DNA of 64,000 nucleotides from an uncultured Fidelibacterota bacterium (GTDB taxonomy: Bacteria; Fidelibacterota; Marinisomatia; Marinisomatales; Marinisomataceae), in the NCBI GenBank assembly GCA_902624275.1, contig CACNWW010000004.1:18769-82768 (forward strand). The letters run 5' to 3'. This document shows, in pieces, positions 53,458 to 62,330 of this stretch; within the stretch, counting starts at the first letter, position 1; each line of letters starts with the position of its first letter. Both the position numbers and the translations under genes were made by a program. The notes beneath the pieces were generated by a model. The model made no database searches. It was not told where the DNA came from and saw only the letters and a program-made list of their open reading frames with translations.

Positions 53458-55007
53458 TACAACATATCCTTTCCATCAAATAGAGATACAATATCATCTT
53501 CATTTACTTTTTCATCTTTTTTATCTTCAATTTTTTCAACCTCAGTATCAACCACCAAGCTAACATTAATATTGGAGCCGTACATTTCATCAATAATTGA
53601 CTTTACAAGCTCCAAACCTTCCTGTAATAGCTTTTGATTAAATTCGGAGTTATCATAAGAAATCACCTCAAGATTACTACCTTTCAAATCTCCAAGTATA
53701 CATGCTGATAACTGCGCTCCAATTGATCCCCTTTTTTTTGAAACTTTCTTAACGATTTGATTCCAATCATTTTTCAATAATTCTTCATTTAATTCTATTT
53801 TTTTCTCTTTTTTATTAGATGTTACGTCTAGGTTTTTATTTTCCGTTTTTGCTTTTGGAGTTTCTACCTGCTGTTCCTGTGAAATTTCTTTTTTTAAAAA
53901 TTCTTCAATATCAACGCTTGAATCAAATTCTAAGAGCTTGATTAAATTCATTTCTAATAATAAATATTGATCAGAGTATTGTCGTATTGAAGCATAAAGT
54001 GTTGAAAGATTATTAGATAATCTAATTATATCTTTGTGACTCCAAGTATAGTTTAATTGATTATATTTTTTAGAAAGTTCCGAATCTAACCCTGCAAGCT
54101 TTAATCCGTTTTTAAAATTCAATACAGATAAATTTCTGAAATGAAGAATAAGATCTTTTAATAAATCCTCAACTATATAACCTTTATTCCTAATAACCTC
54201 TAAATCAGCAATGAGTTTATCTCCATCTCTATCATGCAAAGCATCGGAGATACTAAACAAAATTTCATGAGGCACTATTCCAAGCAAATCCTGTACAATA
54301 TCAAAAGTGATGTCATTATCTAAAACAAGGACTTGATCTAAATAACTTAATGCATCTCGCATACTTCCTTCAGATTTTGAGGCAATAATTGATAACGACT
54401 TCTCATCAATTGATTGGTTTTCACTTTCCGTAATATATTTTAATCTATCACTTATTGTAGTGTTTGAAAGTGGTAAAAAATCGAATCTTTGACATCTTGA
54501 AATAATCGTTTGCGGTACTTTATGTACATCTGTAGTTGCAAGAATAAATTTGACATGTTGAGGAGGTTCTTCTAATGTCTTTAATAAAGCATTAAATGCT
54601 TGTGTAGTAAGCATATGAACCTCATCAATGATAATAACCTTAAACTTGCCAGAAACAGGCATAAATTTGATATTTTCTCGCAATTCGCGTATTTCATCAA
54701 TTCCTCTATTTGAGGCTCCATCGATCTCAATCACATCCATAGATTTACCATCAATAATATCTAAAACAGACTCAGATTTTAAATCATAGTCTGTAGTTGG
54801 TGTATCTGCACCATTTAAAGACATAGCTATTAAACGAGCTGTTGTTGTTTTTCCTACTCCTCTTGGACCAGCAAATAAAAATGCTTGGGCAATACGATTT
54901 TTTTCAAAAGCCTTTTGGAGTGTAGCGGTAATATGTTCTTGGCCAACAACATCTTTGAATTGTTTTGGGCGCCATTTAAGAGCTAAAACTTGATAATTTT
55001 CTGACAA
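53457..55007 (-). CDS. dnaX: DNA polymerase III subunit gamma/tau
   Basis: Clamp-loader ATPase of 516 residues. Walker A is AGPRGVGKTTTARLI and the DEVHMLTTQAFNALLKTLEE box is intact. The four-Cys zinc module of most DnaX proteins is absent (SLNGADTPTTDYDLKSESVL). An A7 run near residue 377 (53889-53895) forms a possible slippery site; a -1 shift would end about 18 codons later. Start is TTG, preceded by AAAGGA. Leads the operon dnaX-ybaB-recR-pgsA-pgpA-cinA-recA. Confidence 0.95.
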   Translation of the reverse strand: MSENYQVLALKWRPKQFKDVVGQEHITATLQKAFEKNRIAQAFLFAGPRGVGKTTTARLIAMSLNGADTPTTDYDLKSESVLDIIDGKSMDVIEIDGASNRGIDEIRELRENIKFMPVSGKFKVIIIDEVHMLTTQAFNALLKTLEEPPQHVKFILATTDVHKVPQTIISRCQRFDFLPLSNTTISDRLKYITESENQSIDEKSLSIIASKSEGSMRDALSYLDQVLVLDNDITFDIVQDLLGIVPHEILFSISDALHDRDGDKLIADLEVIRNKGYIVEDLLKDLILHFRNLSVLNFKNGLKLAGLDSELSKKYNQLNYTWSHKDIIRLSNNLSTLYASIRQYSDQYLLLEMNLIKLLEFDSSVDIEEFLKKEISQEQQVETPKAKTENKNLDVTSNKKEKKIELNEELLKNDWNQIVKKVSKKRGSIGAQLSACILGDLKGSNLEVISYDNSEFNQKLLQEGLELVKSIIDEMYGSNINVSLVVDTEVEKIEDKKDEKVNEDDIVSLFDGKDML

Positions 55008-55050
55008 TTTTTTTCCTTTATTTTGCAGAATTTAATCAAACATATTAAAA

Positions 55051-55079
55051 GAGCGTAGAATTATAATAACTCTACGCTC
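55051..55079. terminator. Terminator downstream of the TPR lipoprotein gene
   Basis: A 9-bp stem GAGCGTAGA/TCTACGCTC with an 11-base loop and T-rich flank on the minus strand (CTCTTTTAAT). It lies between the TPR gene end (55126) and the dnaX start. Confidence 0.85.
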
Positions 55080-55125
55080 CTTTTTCAAATCAAATAAGTT
55101 TTTAAGCTTATTTTTGATTCTTTGA

Positions 55126-56580
55126 TTATTCGTTTAAAAGAGATTTCAAACTATCTACTTTTGATTCACTGGCTTTTAATCCCATCATTGCAGATTGCTC
55201 AAAATATTTTAACGCCATGGAATTATCATTTACTGCTAAATAATAATCACCCAAAGAATCATAAGGATTTGCCTTACCTGACTGTCTTCTTACTTGCTCT
55301 TGAAGTGTTTCTTTGGCTAAATCCATCTCATCTTTTTGCATATAAGCATAACCCATAATATTCAAAGCTGGAGTAAAGTTTGGATTCATTGCATACAAAT
55401 CCTTTCCTTTACGCAATATCATATCAGGTCCTATATCGCTCATTGTAGCAAAAATTGATTCCATTCTCAAAAATGATCCATCAGGATATTTAGTGGCCAA
55501 TCTTTCAATGACTCGATTAAATGAATTGGTCCCTAATTTGGTATCATTAGATAATGCCAAAATCATTTTCTTTTCTTCTGCAGATGCGTTTTCTGACATA
55601 CTAACTGCAATTTCTAAGTCTTCATCAGATGCAGTTTGATTTTGCATAAGACGATGTGTTCTAGCTCGCATTGCATAAGCAAGAGCAAAGCTTTCATCAA
55701 TTTCAATTGCTTTTGTAAATGACTCATTTGCTTGCTCCCATTCAAGATTGTAAAGCTGCCACATTCCCATATTGAATGCAGATTTAGCTTCATCTGATTC
55801 GCTTGTCCATTGCATCATTTTAGCATCTTCGCTAGCCATCTTTTGTTGATATTTAGCCAAAGCTAAATTTCTAGTTGCCCATTCAAACTCCGGATCAACT
55901 TCAAATGCTAACTGATAAGTCTCTATTGCTTTATCAAACTCACCTTTATTAAGATGAAATTCGGCTAATGAATCATATGCGTTTGCTTCATTTGGATTTA
56001 AATCAATGTATTTTTCAATAAATGGTAATCCTTTATCATATTCCTCATCGCTTTCAGCATTCCAAAAGTACGAATAAGCTAAAAGATTATATAAATGACC
56101 TGCTTTCAATCTCTCTCCTGCTTCTAGCAATAACTCTCTACCTTCATCAATACGATCATTAAACTGAAGATATCTGTATGCCCCTGAAGCTAGATATTTA
56201 TCACCTTTATATTTTTTGTATAAGTCAGGATGAGCGTCAAATCTCCCGCCTTCTCCATTAATCCAATTTACAGATGCTTCCATAATCTTAGTTTCAGGAT
56301 GTCCTTTTTTAGCTAAATCTAAAGCAGTTTCAAGATACTCTCTTCTTAAGACTCTATCTTGTTCAGCATTTCCTAAATTCAAATAGCATGAAGCACAATT
56401 TGGATCTTTTTCAATACCCTCTAAAAACAATGCTCTTGCTTCAGCAAAACGTACATGATGCATTGCTTCTAATCCATTCATTAGCTCACTAGATGCTTGT
56501 CCAGCCTGTCTTGGCATTTCACCAGAATTTGACTGACAACTAATTGCTAAAAATGAAAGTAATATTAATATTCTTTTCAT
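55126..56580 (-). CDS. TPR-repeat lipoprotein, 484 aa
   Basis: A lipobox LAISC (Cys15) follows the signal peptide, and the mature protein is a chain of tetratricopeptide helix pairs, such as ANAYDSLAEFHLNKGEFDKA and SFALAYAMRARTHRLMQNQ. TPR scaffolds mediate protein contacts; no enzymatic domain is visible. It lies 39 bases after the FG-GAP lipoprotein on the same strand. Confidence 0.82.
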   Translation of the reverse strand: MKRILILLSFLAISCQSNSGEMPRQAGQASSELMNGLEAMHHVRFAEARALFLEGIEKDPNCASCYLNLGNAEQDRVLRREYLETALDLAKKGHPETKIMEASVNWINGEGGRFDAHPDLYKKYKGDKYLASGAYRYLQFNDRIDEGRELLLEAGERLKAGHLYNLLAYSYFWNAESDEEYDKGLPFIEKYIDLNPNEANAYDSLAEFHLNKGEFDKAIETYQLAFEVDPEFEWATRNLALAKYQQKMASEDAKMMQWTSESDEAKSAFNMGMWQLYNLEWEQANESFTKAIEIDESFALAYAMRARTHRLMQNQTASDEDLEIAVSMSENASAEEKKMILALSNDTKLGTNSFNRVIERLATKYPDGSFLRMESIFATMSDIGPDMILRKGKDLYAMNPNFTPALNIMGYAYMQKDEMDLAKETLQEQVRRQSGKANPYDSLGDYYLAVNDNSMALKYFEQSAMMGLKASESKVDSLKSLLNE

Positions 56581-56619
56581 TATTTCCTCCCTATTACTAT
56601 TGTTTTATTAAAAAAATTA

Positions 56620-57909
56620 TTATTGAACTTTCACAAAAGAAGAACCAGTCCATATCCACCAAGAAGATTTTCTATTAGGTCCATTTTGATCAACTGTTGG
56701 CTCTCCTTCAACTAAGTCCATATTTCCGTCATTATTAATATCTCTTAAAATAATCCATACATGCCCTGGTGTATTCACAATATAATTATTCATTACCTCC
56801 TCTGTCTTATCTTCAAAGGTTCTATTTCCAGTAGACATAACTACTTGATAAATAGAGCTACTATTGGTTTCATCTAAACCGCTTTGTAATGCAATATCTT
56901 TAAAGCCGTTTCCATCAATATCATTAACAGATATATCATGAGTAACCAAGCTATGAGAAGCTTTCAAATAGGAAAGTTTTCTTTCATCAAAAAGCGTTAT
57001 AGAATTTGCTACAGTATAATATCCACTACCATCTCCCCAAAGCACAGTTGGTCCTTCAAACATAGAATCGTAATCTTCATCTTTGTAGGAGCCAGCCAAA
57101 ATCAAATCAATATATCCATCATTATCCACATCAGTCATATCTGAAGTCCAAAATCCATAATAACCATATCCTCCACCCGGATACATATAACCATCATCAA
57201 AATCAGTAATTCTCTCGCTTATCCATTTCCATGAGAAATTTCCATTTCCATCATTTATGGCAAATCCGTCCTGTTCACCACCTTGAGCAAAAAAGAGATC
57301 TAAGTCACCATCATTATCAATATCTCCACTTGAAAGAGTATGATATTGCTGTTCTGGAGCGTCAATAAATTTTTGTGTATATCCATTTTCATCGCTCAAA
57401 ATAATATAGGGAACTCCTAATAAATCATGTCCTCCTTGTGGACGAGCAACATCAGGTTTTCCGTCCAAATTGAAATCTCCTACAATAGTTTTCCTTGCCT
57501 GAAGAACATAGTCATTTGAAGAGATGGGAAAATCTCTATCAACTGTAAAAGTGTTATCTCCGTTATTAATAAAAAATAGATTTTTTAAAGGCTGATTAAT
57601 ACCTAAAGCATCTTGATAAACAATATCAATAAAATTATCACCATTAAAATCTGCATAAGCAGTTCCAGTGTTGTTGTGATACAATTCATCAAAACCTAAA
57701 GAGGTATATATTTCTAACCAATCAAACCATGGAGCTTGATAGTTCTCCCAATCATGAGATGGAACATTATAATTTGCATATAGAGGTTCCGCTGGAACAA
57801 CATATTGAGGTAGCGATGGAGCTATTGGTTCTGTTGGATTGCTACAACTTGAGGAGCAAGTCCAAATAAATACAACAATAAGTATGATAAAAATGTTTTT
57901 AATATTCAA
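56620..57909 (-). CDS. FG-GAP/VCBS-repeat lipoprotein
   Basis: A hydrophobic signal ends in a Cys-rich stretch (FIWTCSSSCS) compatible with lipidation. The 429-residue mature protein carries at least six calcium-binding FG-GAP-type repeats, for example DFNGDNFIDIVYQ, GDIDNDGDLDLFFAQ, TDVDNDGYIDLILAG and RDINNDGNMDLVEG. These build beta-propellers on secreted or surface proteins of marine FCB bacteria. Ligand unknown. Start overlaps the yaaA stop by 4 bases. Confidence 0.88.
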   Translation of the reverse strand: MNIKNIFIILIVVFIWTCSSSCSNPTEPIAPSLPQYVVPAEPLYANYNVPSHDWENYQAPWFDWLEIYTSLGFDELYHNNTGTAYADFNGDNFIDIVYQDALGINQPLKNLFFINNGDNTFTVDRDFPISSNDYVLQARKTIVGDFNLDGKPDVARPQGGHDLLGVPYIILSDENGYTQKFIDAPEQQYHTLSSGDIDNDGDLDLFFAQGGEQDGFAINDGNGNFSWKWISERITDFDDGYMYPGGGYGYYGFWTSDMTDVDNDGYIDLILAGSYKDEDYDSMFEGPTVLWGDGSGYYTVANSITLFDERKLSYLKASHSLVTHDISVNDIDGNGFKDIALQSGLDETNSSSIYQVVMSTGNRTFEDKTEEVMNNYIVNTPGHVWIILRDINNDGNMDLVEGEPTVDQNGPNRKSSWWIWTGSSFVKVQ

Positions 57910-58673
57910 TCTCTTGTAAAAACGAATGTCAAATTATCTGACAATGATGAATCAAATTTGTAATTCTCTAAATTAAAATCTTTCAACTCATTAATGCTTG
58001 TTATTTTATTGTTTATTACAAATCTTGCTAATAAACCGCGAGCTTTTTTAGCATTAAATGAAATAAATTTAAGCTCGCCATCACGATATTCTTTAAATAC
58101 TATATTTAATATATCTCCCTCAAGATTTTTTTTATCAATAACATTAAAATATTCATTTGATGAACAATTTATTATGGTCTTGTTCTCATGTTTTTTTATG
58201 TTGTTATTTAAATTATTAGTCACTTCATTACTCCAGAAATCATATAAATTCTTTCCTTTCGCATTTTCAAACTTTGTGCCCATTTCAAGTCTATATGGTT
58301 GAATTAAATCTAAAGGTTTTAACACACCGTATAAACCAGATAGAATTCTTAAATGATCTTGAGCAAACTCTAGATCATTTTGATCAAATGTTTCTGCTTG
58401 TAGCCCAGAATAAACACCTCCATCGAAAGCTAAAATAGCTTGTTTTGCATTGTCTTTATTAAAAGGTAAAGACCAATTATTAAAACGTTCTTTGTTTAAA
58501 TCTGCCAACGAATCACTGATTTTCATTAAATCTTTTAAATCTTGTGACGTCAAATTTTTTGCTTGATTTACAAGCTCTTGGGCACTTTCAATAAAATCAC
58601 ATTGCGTAAAAACTGAAACAGCATCTTGATGTTTGAAATTTAACTTTTTTGATGGTGATAATAATGTAATCAT
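57906..58673 (-). CDS. yaaA: YaaA-family peroxide stress protein
   Basis: DUF328 protein of 255 residues. The opening ITLLSPSKKLNF, ILAFDGGVYSGLQA, LRILSGLYGVLKPLDLIQPYR and NAKKARGLLARFVI motifs are all present. In E. coli YaaA lowers intracellular iron under peroxide stress and has a DNA-binding fold. Start and stop overlap neighbours by 4 bases. Confidence 0.93.
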   Translation of the reverse strand: MITLLSPSKKLNFKHQDAVSVFTQCDFIESAQELVNQAKNLTSQDLKDLMKISDSLADLNKERFNNWSLPFNKDNAKQAILAFDGGVYSGLQAETFDQNDLEFAQDHLRILSGLYGVLKPLDLIQPYRLEMGTKFENAKGKNLYDFWSNEVTNNLNNNIKKHENKTIINCSSNEYFNVIDKKNLEGDILNIVFKEYRDGELKFISFNAKKARGLLARFVINNKITSINELKDFNLENYKFDSSLSDNLTFVFTRD

Positions 58674-59110
58674 TCTAACTCCCTTAAATTATCTATAACG
58701 ACTTGATGTACTGGAATTGATTTCTGCTCCACAAAATTAAACATTACAAAAGTATGAATCGTTTGAAAAGATGGATCATTTTCTCCTTCAACAAAAATGC
58801 CTTGATGTACGTCATAGCTCTTGCTTCCTACTCTGGTTATACGACATCCAATATCTAACTTGACTGGATGATGTACTTGCTTGATATAAGTAACATCCAT
58901 TGAAGCTAATAACCCTGCTGCGGTGCTTTTTAATCCCAGATCATAAGTAGTTTTCCCGTAAATATGATCAATAAAATCTTTATGTTTTGTTTCTAGCAAA
59001 CTGAGGTAAACAGTGTGATTAATATGACCTAAAGTATCTACATCTCTCCACCTAGTTTCAGCTGATGTAAAAAAGTCATAATCGTTTCTATTTAAAATCT
59101 TTTTTTTCAT
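58670..59110 (-). CDS. Acyl-CoA thioesterase (4-hydroxybenzoyl-CoA thioesterase family)
   Basis: Hotdog-fold thioesterase of 146 residues. The family segment RWRDVDTLGHINHTVYLSLLE carries the Asp-x-x-Gly-His-x-x-Asn signature near the N-terminus. It hydrolyses acyl-CoA esters; substrate range is unknown. It is sandwiched between an SDR gene and yaaA with 4-base overlaps. Confidence 0.85.
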   Translation of the reverse strand: MKKKILNRNDYDFFTSAETRWRDVDTLGHINHTVYLSLLETKHKDFIDHIYGKTTYDLGLKSTAAGLLASMDVTYIKQVHHPVKLDIGCRITRVGSKSYDVHQGIFVEGENDPSFQTIHTFVMFNFVEQKSIPVHQVVIDNLRELE

Positions 59111-59946
59111 ATTAGCTTTTTTTTGTAATCCTCACATAAATCCCAAACTTTTTTCCAATCTTCTTGAATGTAAGAAGCTCTGGAAGATCTAATTTCTCTA
59201 CATTTAAAAAAATACTTACCAGATACGCCCTTCACCTCATCAGAAGTTGACAAATAAATACTGGAATCTGCGCCATTATCAACAGTTCTAGCAAACATTT
59301 TTGCTCCAAATTTTACGAAATATTTTATCAAATTTCCTTCATTACCTGCAATATTGGTATCTACAAAACCAGGATGTAATACATTGACTGAAACCCTATC
59401 CTGCATAGATGACAATTGATAAGTAAACATAATATTCATCAATTTTGATACACAATAAGAAGTCCATGCAGAAAAGCTTTTTTCAGAATTAATATTTTCA
59501 TAATCAACTTCAGCTCCAATATGGGCATTTGAAGCTACATTCACTATTCTTCCATCACTAGACTCTGAAATTATATTTAACAACTCTGTAGAAAGAACAA
59601 AATAATTCATTTGATTGGTTGCGAATGTTTTTTCAAGTCCTTCAGATGTGATTTGCTTTGTTTTATTTGCGCCACCAGCATTATTTAACAGCACATCAAT
59701 TTTGCTGTGCTTTTGCTTAATTCTATCAGCTAAATCTTTGACATTAGCAACCAAACTCAGGTCGCATTCAAAAAAGTCTAAATTTTCATTGCCGGAATGT
59801 TCAATGATTGCTTCAAGAGCTTTTTTACCTTTTTCAGAATTTCTTCCAACCAAGCTAACGTGATAGCCTTTTTTAGCAATAGATTTAGCAGCTGCTAATC
59901 CTATTCCATCTGTTGCTCCCGTAATGATAATATTTTTGTGCTGCAT
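59107..59946 (-). CDS. Short-chain dehydrogenase/reductase
   Basis: Classical SDR of 279 residues: cofactor motif TGATDGIGLAAAKSIAKKG, the NNAGG segment, catalytic Ser in NVASNAHIG and YCVSK near residue 155. It resembles retinol-dehydrogenase/WW-oxidoreductase-like members. Substrate unknown. First gene of the minus-strand run to 55126, divergent from the 5-alpha-reductase-like gene. Confidence 0.9.
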   Translation of the reverse strand: MQHKNIIITGATDGIGLAAAKSIAKKGYHVSLVGRNSEKGKKALEAIIEHSGNENLDFFECDLSLVANVKDLADRIKQKHSKIDVLLNNAGGANKTKQITSEGLEKTFATNQMNYFVLSTELLNIISESSDGRIVNVASNAHIGAEVDYENINSEKSFSAWTSYCVSKLMNIMFTYQLSSMQDRVSVNVLHPGFVDTNIAGNEGNLIKYFVKFGAKMFARTVDNGADSSIYLSTSDEVKGVSGKYFFKCREIRSSRASYIQEDWKKVWDLCEDYKKKLI

Positions 59947-59992
59947 ATATCTGGTATTTGAAGAATTAAATATTACTCATAAATTATTATCC

Positions 59993-60739
59993 ATGTTACA
60001 AAATTTTGAGTCATTAGTTCTAATTTGGCTGGGTGTAGGCTTTATCACCTTTATTACTCTGTTAAAAATTCCAGCTCCATATGGAAAATTTTCAAGAACC
60101 AATTGGGGTCCAATGATTCCAAGTAAACTTGGATGGATAGCAATGGAAATTATTTCACCTCTTGCCTTACTGTATTTCTTTTTAAATGGAAACATAGAAA
60201 AAACACCAACAAATATTACTTTTATATCATTGTGGACGCTTCACTACTTCAATAGAAGTGTTATTTACCCTTTAAGACAAAATAACCCTGCTCAAATGCC
60301 ACTTATCATTGCAGTGCTTGCATTCTTGTTTAATGTGATGAATGGATATATTAATGGAACTTATCTTGGTAGTATTCAGGAATATTCTGCTGAGTACATG
60401 TCAAATTGGAATTTTATTGTAGGTGTTTGCTTATTTATCATTGGTGCATTCATCAATATAAAATCTGACAATATTTTATTGTCATTACGATCTAAATCAG
60501 GAGAATACAAAATTCCTAAAGGGTTTATGTTTAGATATGTCTCATTTCCAAACTATTTAGGAGAAATTCTTGAATGGATGGCTTTTGCCTTGATGACTTG
60601 GTCTCTTGCTGGACTGTCATTTATGATTTGGACTATGGCTAATCTCGTTCCAAGAGCTATTAAAGGACATCAATGGTATCATTATAAGTTTGAGTCTTAT
60701 CCAAAAAACAGAAAAGCAATCTTTCCATTTATTATTTAA
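59993..60739 (+). CDS. Steroid 5-alpha-reductase-like membrane oxidoreductase
   Basis: Integral membrane protein of 248 residues. The C-terminal domain shows the family pattern: IPKGFMFRYVSFPNYLGEILEW, then GHQWYHYKFESYPKNRKAIFPF. The family reduces steroid or polyprenol double bonds using NADPH. Start ATG 59993 gives a normal N-terminus; an in-frame initiator at 59924 would overlap the SDR start. The real substrate cannot be read; it is divergent from an SDR gene. Confidence 0.85.
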   Translation: MLQNFESLVLIWLGVGFITFITLLKIPAPYGKFSRTNWGPMIPSKLGWIAMEIISPLALLYFFLNGNIEKTPTNITFISLWTLHYFNRSVIYPLRQNNPAQMPLIIAVLAFLFNVMNGYINGTYLGSIQEYSAEYMSNWNFIVGVCLFIIGAFINIKSDNILLSLRSKSGEYKIPKGFMFRYVSFPNYLGEILEWMAFALMTWSLAGLSFMIWTMANLVPRAIKGHQWYHYKFESYPKNRKAIFPFII

Positions 60740-60743
60740 AATT

Positions 60744-61709
60744 ATGAATTATAAAAATTTAATTCATTTAAGCTTTATTCTTCTTTTATCGTGCGAAGAT
60801 AATAATGATGTTTTTTTGGAAAATTGTTCAACTGATTATACTACTTCAAATATTTTAACAAATATTGATGAGGAAATTTTTAATAATGATGAATCTGTTC
60901 AATCTTACAGTATTTTTTCATGGATCGAGGATGATAATTTCAGAATATTAAAAGGAAATGGTATTCCCAATCATGAGGTTGGAACATTTCCAAATAGCAA
61001 TAATCCTAATACTATCTCTGCTCAAAATATAAATGAGAGATTCACTCTTTGTCCTGCAGTTATGTCAAATAATGGTGTAAACGTAAGTGGTCCAGCTCAA
61101 ATAATAGCGTATGCAATCAATAGTGTAAAGTTTGATCCTGCTACTGCTGGAAGATGTAATGATAGTGGTGTTTGCCGTCTAGCTCAAGGACAAGGAAATT
61201 GGAATATTGAAGCCTTAGGTCATGATACATTTGACTTTGGAGATGATATGAACCATGCTCATGTGCAGCCTAATGGTCAATACCATTATCATGGAATTCC
61301 AGAACTTTTGGTTGATTTTTTAGGAGAGAATCAAGGAATGACCTTAGTTGGATGGGCAGCTGATGGATTTCCAGTCTATGCAAGATATGGTTTTTCTAAT
61401 TCTTTTGACGCAAACAGTACAGTTGTTGCATTACAATCAAGTTATCAATTAAAATCTGAAGGTGACCAAGGGCGTCCAAATATCTTAACAGCTTTGGTAG
61501 GTGGACCTGGTCAAGGAACCTCGAATCCTAATATTCCAATTCCGATGGGAGCATTTACGCAAGATTATGAATATATTGCAGGCTCTGGAGATTTAGATGA
61601 ATGCAATGGAAGATTTGGTGTTACTCCTGAATTTCCAAATGGAATTTATTATTATGTAGTAACTGATCAATTCCCATTCGTATCAAGATGCTTGAAGGGA
61701 AATTTTTAA
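60744..61709 (+). CDS. YHYH-domain lipoprotein
   Basis: From ATG 60744 the protein has a lipoprotein signal ending LLLSC (Cys14), then the YHYH domain: HAHVQPNGQYHYHGIPELL and GWAADGFPVYARYG. YHYH proteins are secreted, of unknown function, often in marine bacteria; the His cluster suggests metal binding. A longer frame from 60690 overlaps the previous gene and lacks a signal. Its stop shares TTAA with tadA. Confidence 0.88.
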   Translation: MNYKNLIHLSFILLLSCEDNNDVFLENCSTDYTTSNILTNIDEEIFNNDESVQSYSIFSWIEDDNFRILKGNGIPNHEVGTFPNSNNPNTISAQNINERFTLCPAVMSNNGVNVSGPAQIIAYAINSVKFDPATAGRCNDSGVCRLAQGQGNWNIEALGHDTFDFGDDMNHAHVQPNGQYHYHGIPELLVDFLGENQGMTLVGWAADGFPVYARYGFSNSFDANSTVVALQSSYQLKSEGDQGRPNILTALVGGPGQGTSNPNIPIPMGAFTQDYEYIAGSGDLDECNGRFGVTPEFPNGIYYYVVTDQFPFVSRCLKGNF

Positions 61710-62194
61710 AAAATTTTTTTCTTTTGTCTTTTTTTGAAAAAATATTCTTGAAGCAAAGCAAGAGATTCACCAGCTAAAAGATTACCTCTTACTACAGCAG
61801 GTGTATTTAAATTGACATTGCCACAAATTTCAAACTTTGAACCACAAGCACCATAATCTTCATCATAACAACCAAAATATAAAAACTCAATTCGACTATT
61901 AACTATCGCTCCAGCACACATCGGGCAAGGCTCTTTTGTAACATACATTATGCAATCGTTTAATCTCCAGTCTCCAATCGTGTTTGAAGCTGAGGTAATA
62001 GCCAGCATTTCAGCATGAGCTGTTGCATCATTTAGAGAATTACATTGATTATACCCTTGGCCAATAATTTTTCCTTTGTGCACCACAATGGCACCAACTG
62101 GAACTTCATCCTCAAGCATAGCTTTTGTTGCCAACCTCAAGCATTTTCTCATCCAATCTTCATGGGAGGTTTGAGTTAGATTATTATCAGACAT
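61706..62194 (-). CDS. tadA: tRNA adenosine(34) deaminase
   Basis: Deaminates A34 of tRNA-Arg(ACG) to inosine so that it reads CGU, CGC and CGA. The zinc site is His60-Ala-Glu62 (HAEM) and Cys90/Cys93 (EPCPMC). The start is ATG 62194, matching the E. coli N-terminus (SHEDWMRKCLRLA vs SHEYWMRHALTLA as I recall it), only 3 bases after the 3' end of tRNA-Arg(ACG) on the same strand. There is no room for a ribosome binding site outside the tRNA; the frame upstream runs through the tRNA and is not credible. Confidence 0.95.
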   Translation of the reverse strand: MSDNNLTQTSHEDWMRKCLRLATKAMLEDEVPVGAIVVHKGKIIGQGYNQCNSLNDATAHAEMLAITSASNTIGDWRLNDCIMYVTKEPCPMCAGAIVNSRIEFLYFGCYDEDYGACGSKFEICGNVNLNTPAVVRGNLLAGESLALLQEYFFKKRQKKKIF

Positions 62195-62197
62195 TAG

Positions 62198-62271
62198 TAC
62201 GCCCGGAAGGACTTGAACCCACAACCTTCTGGTCCGTAGCCAGACGCTCTATCCAATTGAGCTACGGGCGC
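62198..62271 (-). tRNA. tRNA-Arg (anticodon ACG)
   Basis: A 74-base tRNA: acceptor GCGCCCG pairs with CGGGCGT (first pair G-U), anticodon stem TCTGG/CCAGA, loop CTACGGA with anticodon ACG, T arm GTGGG-TTCAAGT-CCTTC region intact enough to fold (the T stem has G-U or mismatched pairs), discriminator A, no encoded CCA. It is the known substrate of TadA, whose gene begins 3 bases downstream. Confidence 0.95.
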
Positions 62272-62330
62272 ATATGTAAATCAATTAAGAAGTTATCAAT
62301 CAAATATCATTGCTTCAACCTGATAAATTT

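Noticed and set aside
62195..62224. Longer tadA start at 62224
   Set aside because: The extension would be translated from the tRNA-Arg 3' region; the family N-terminus begins at 62194.
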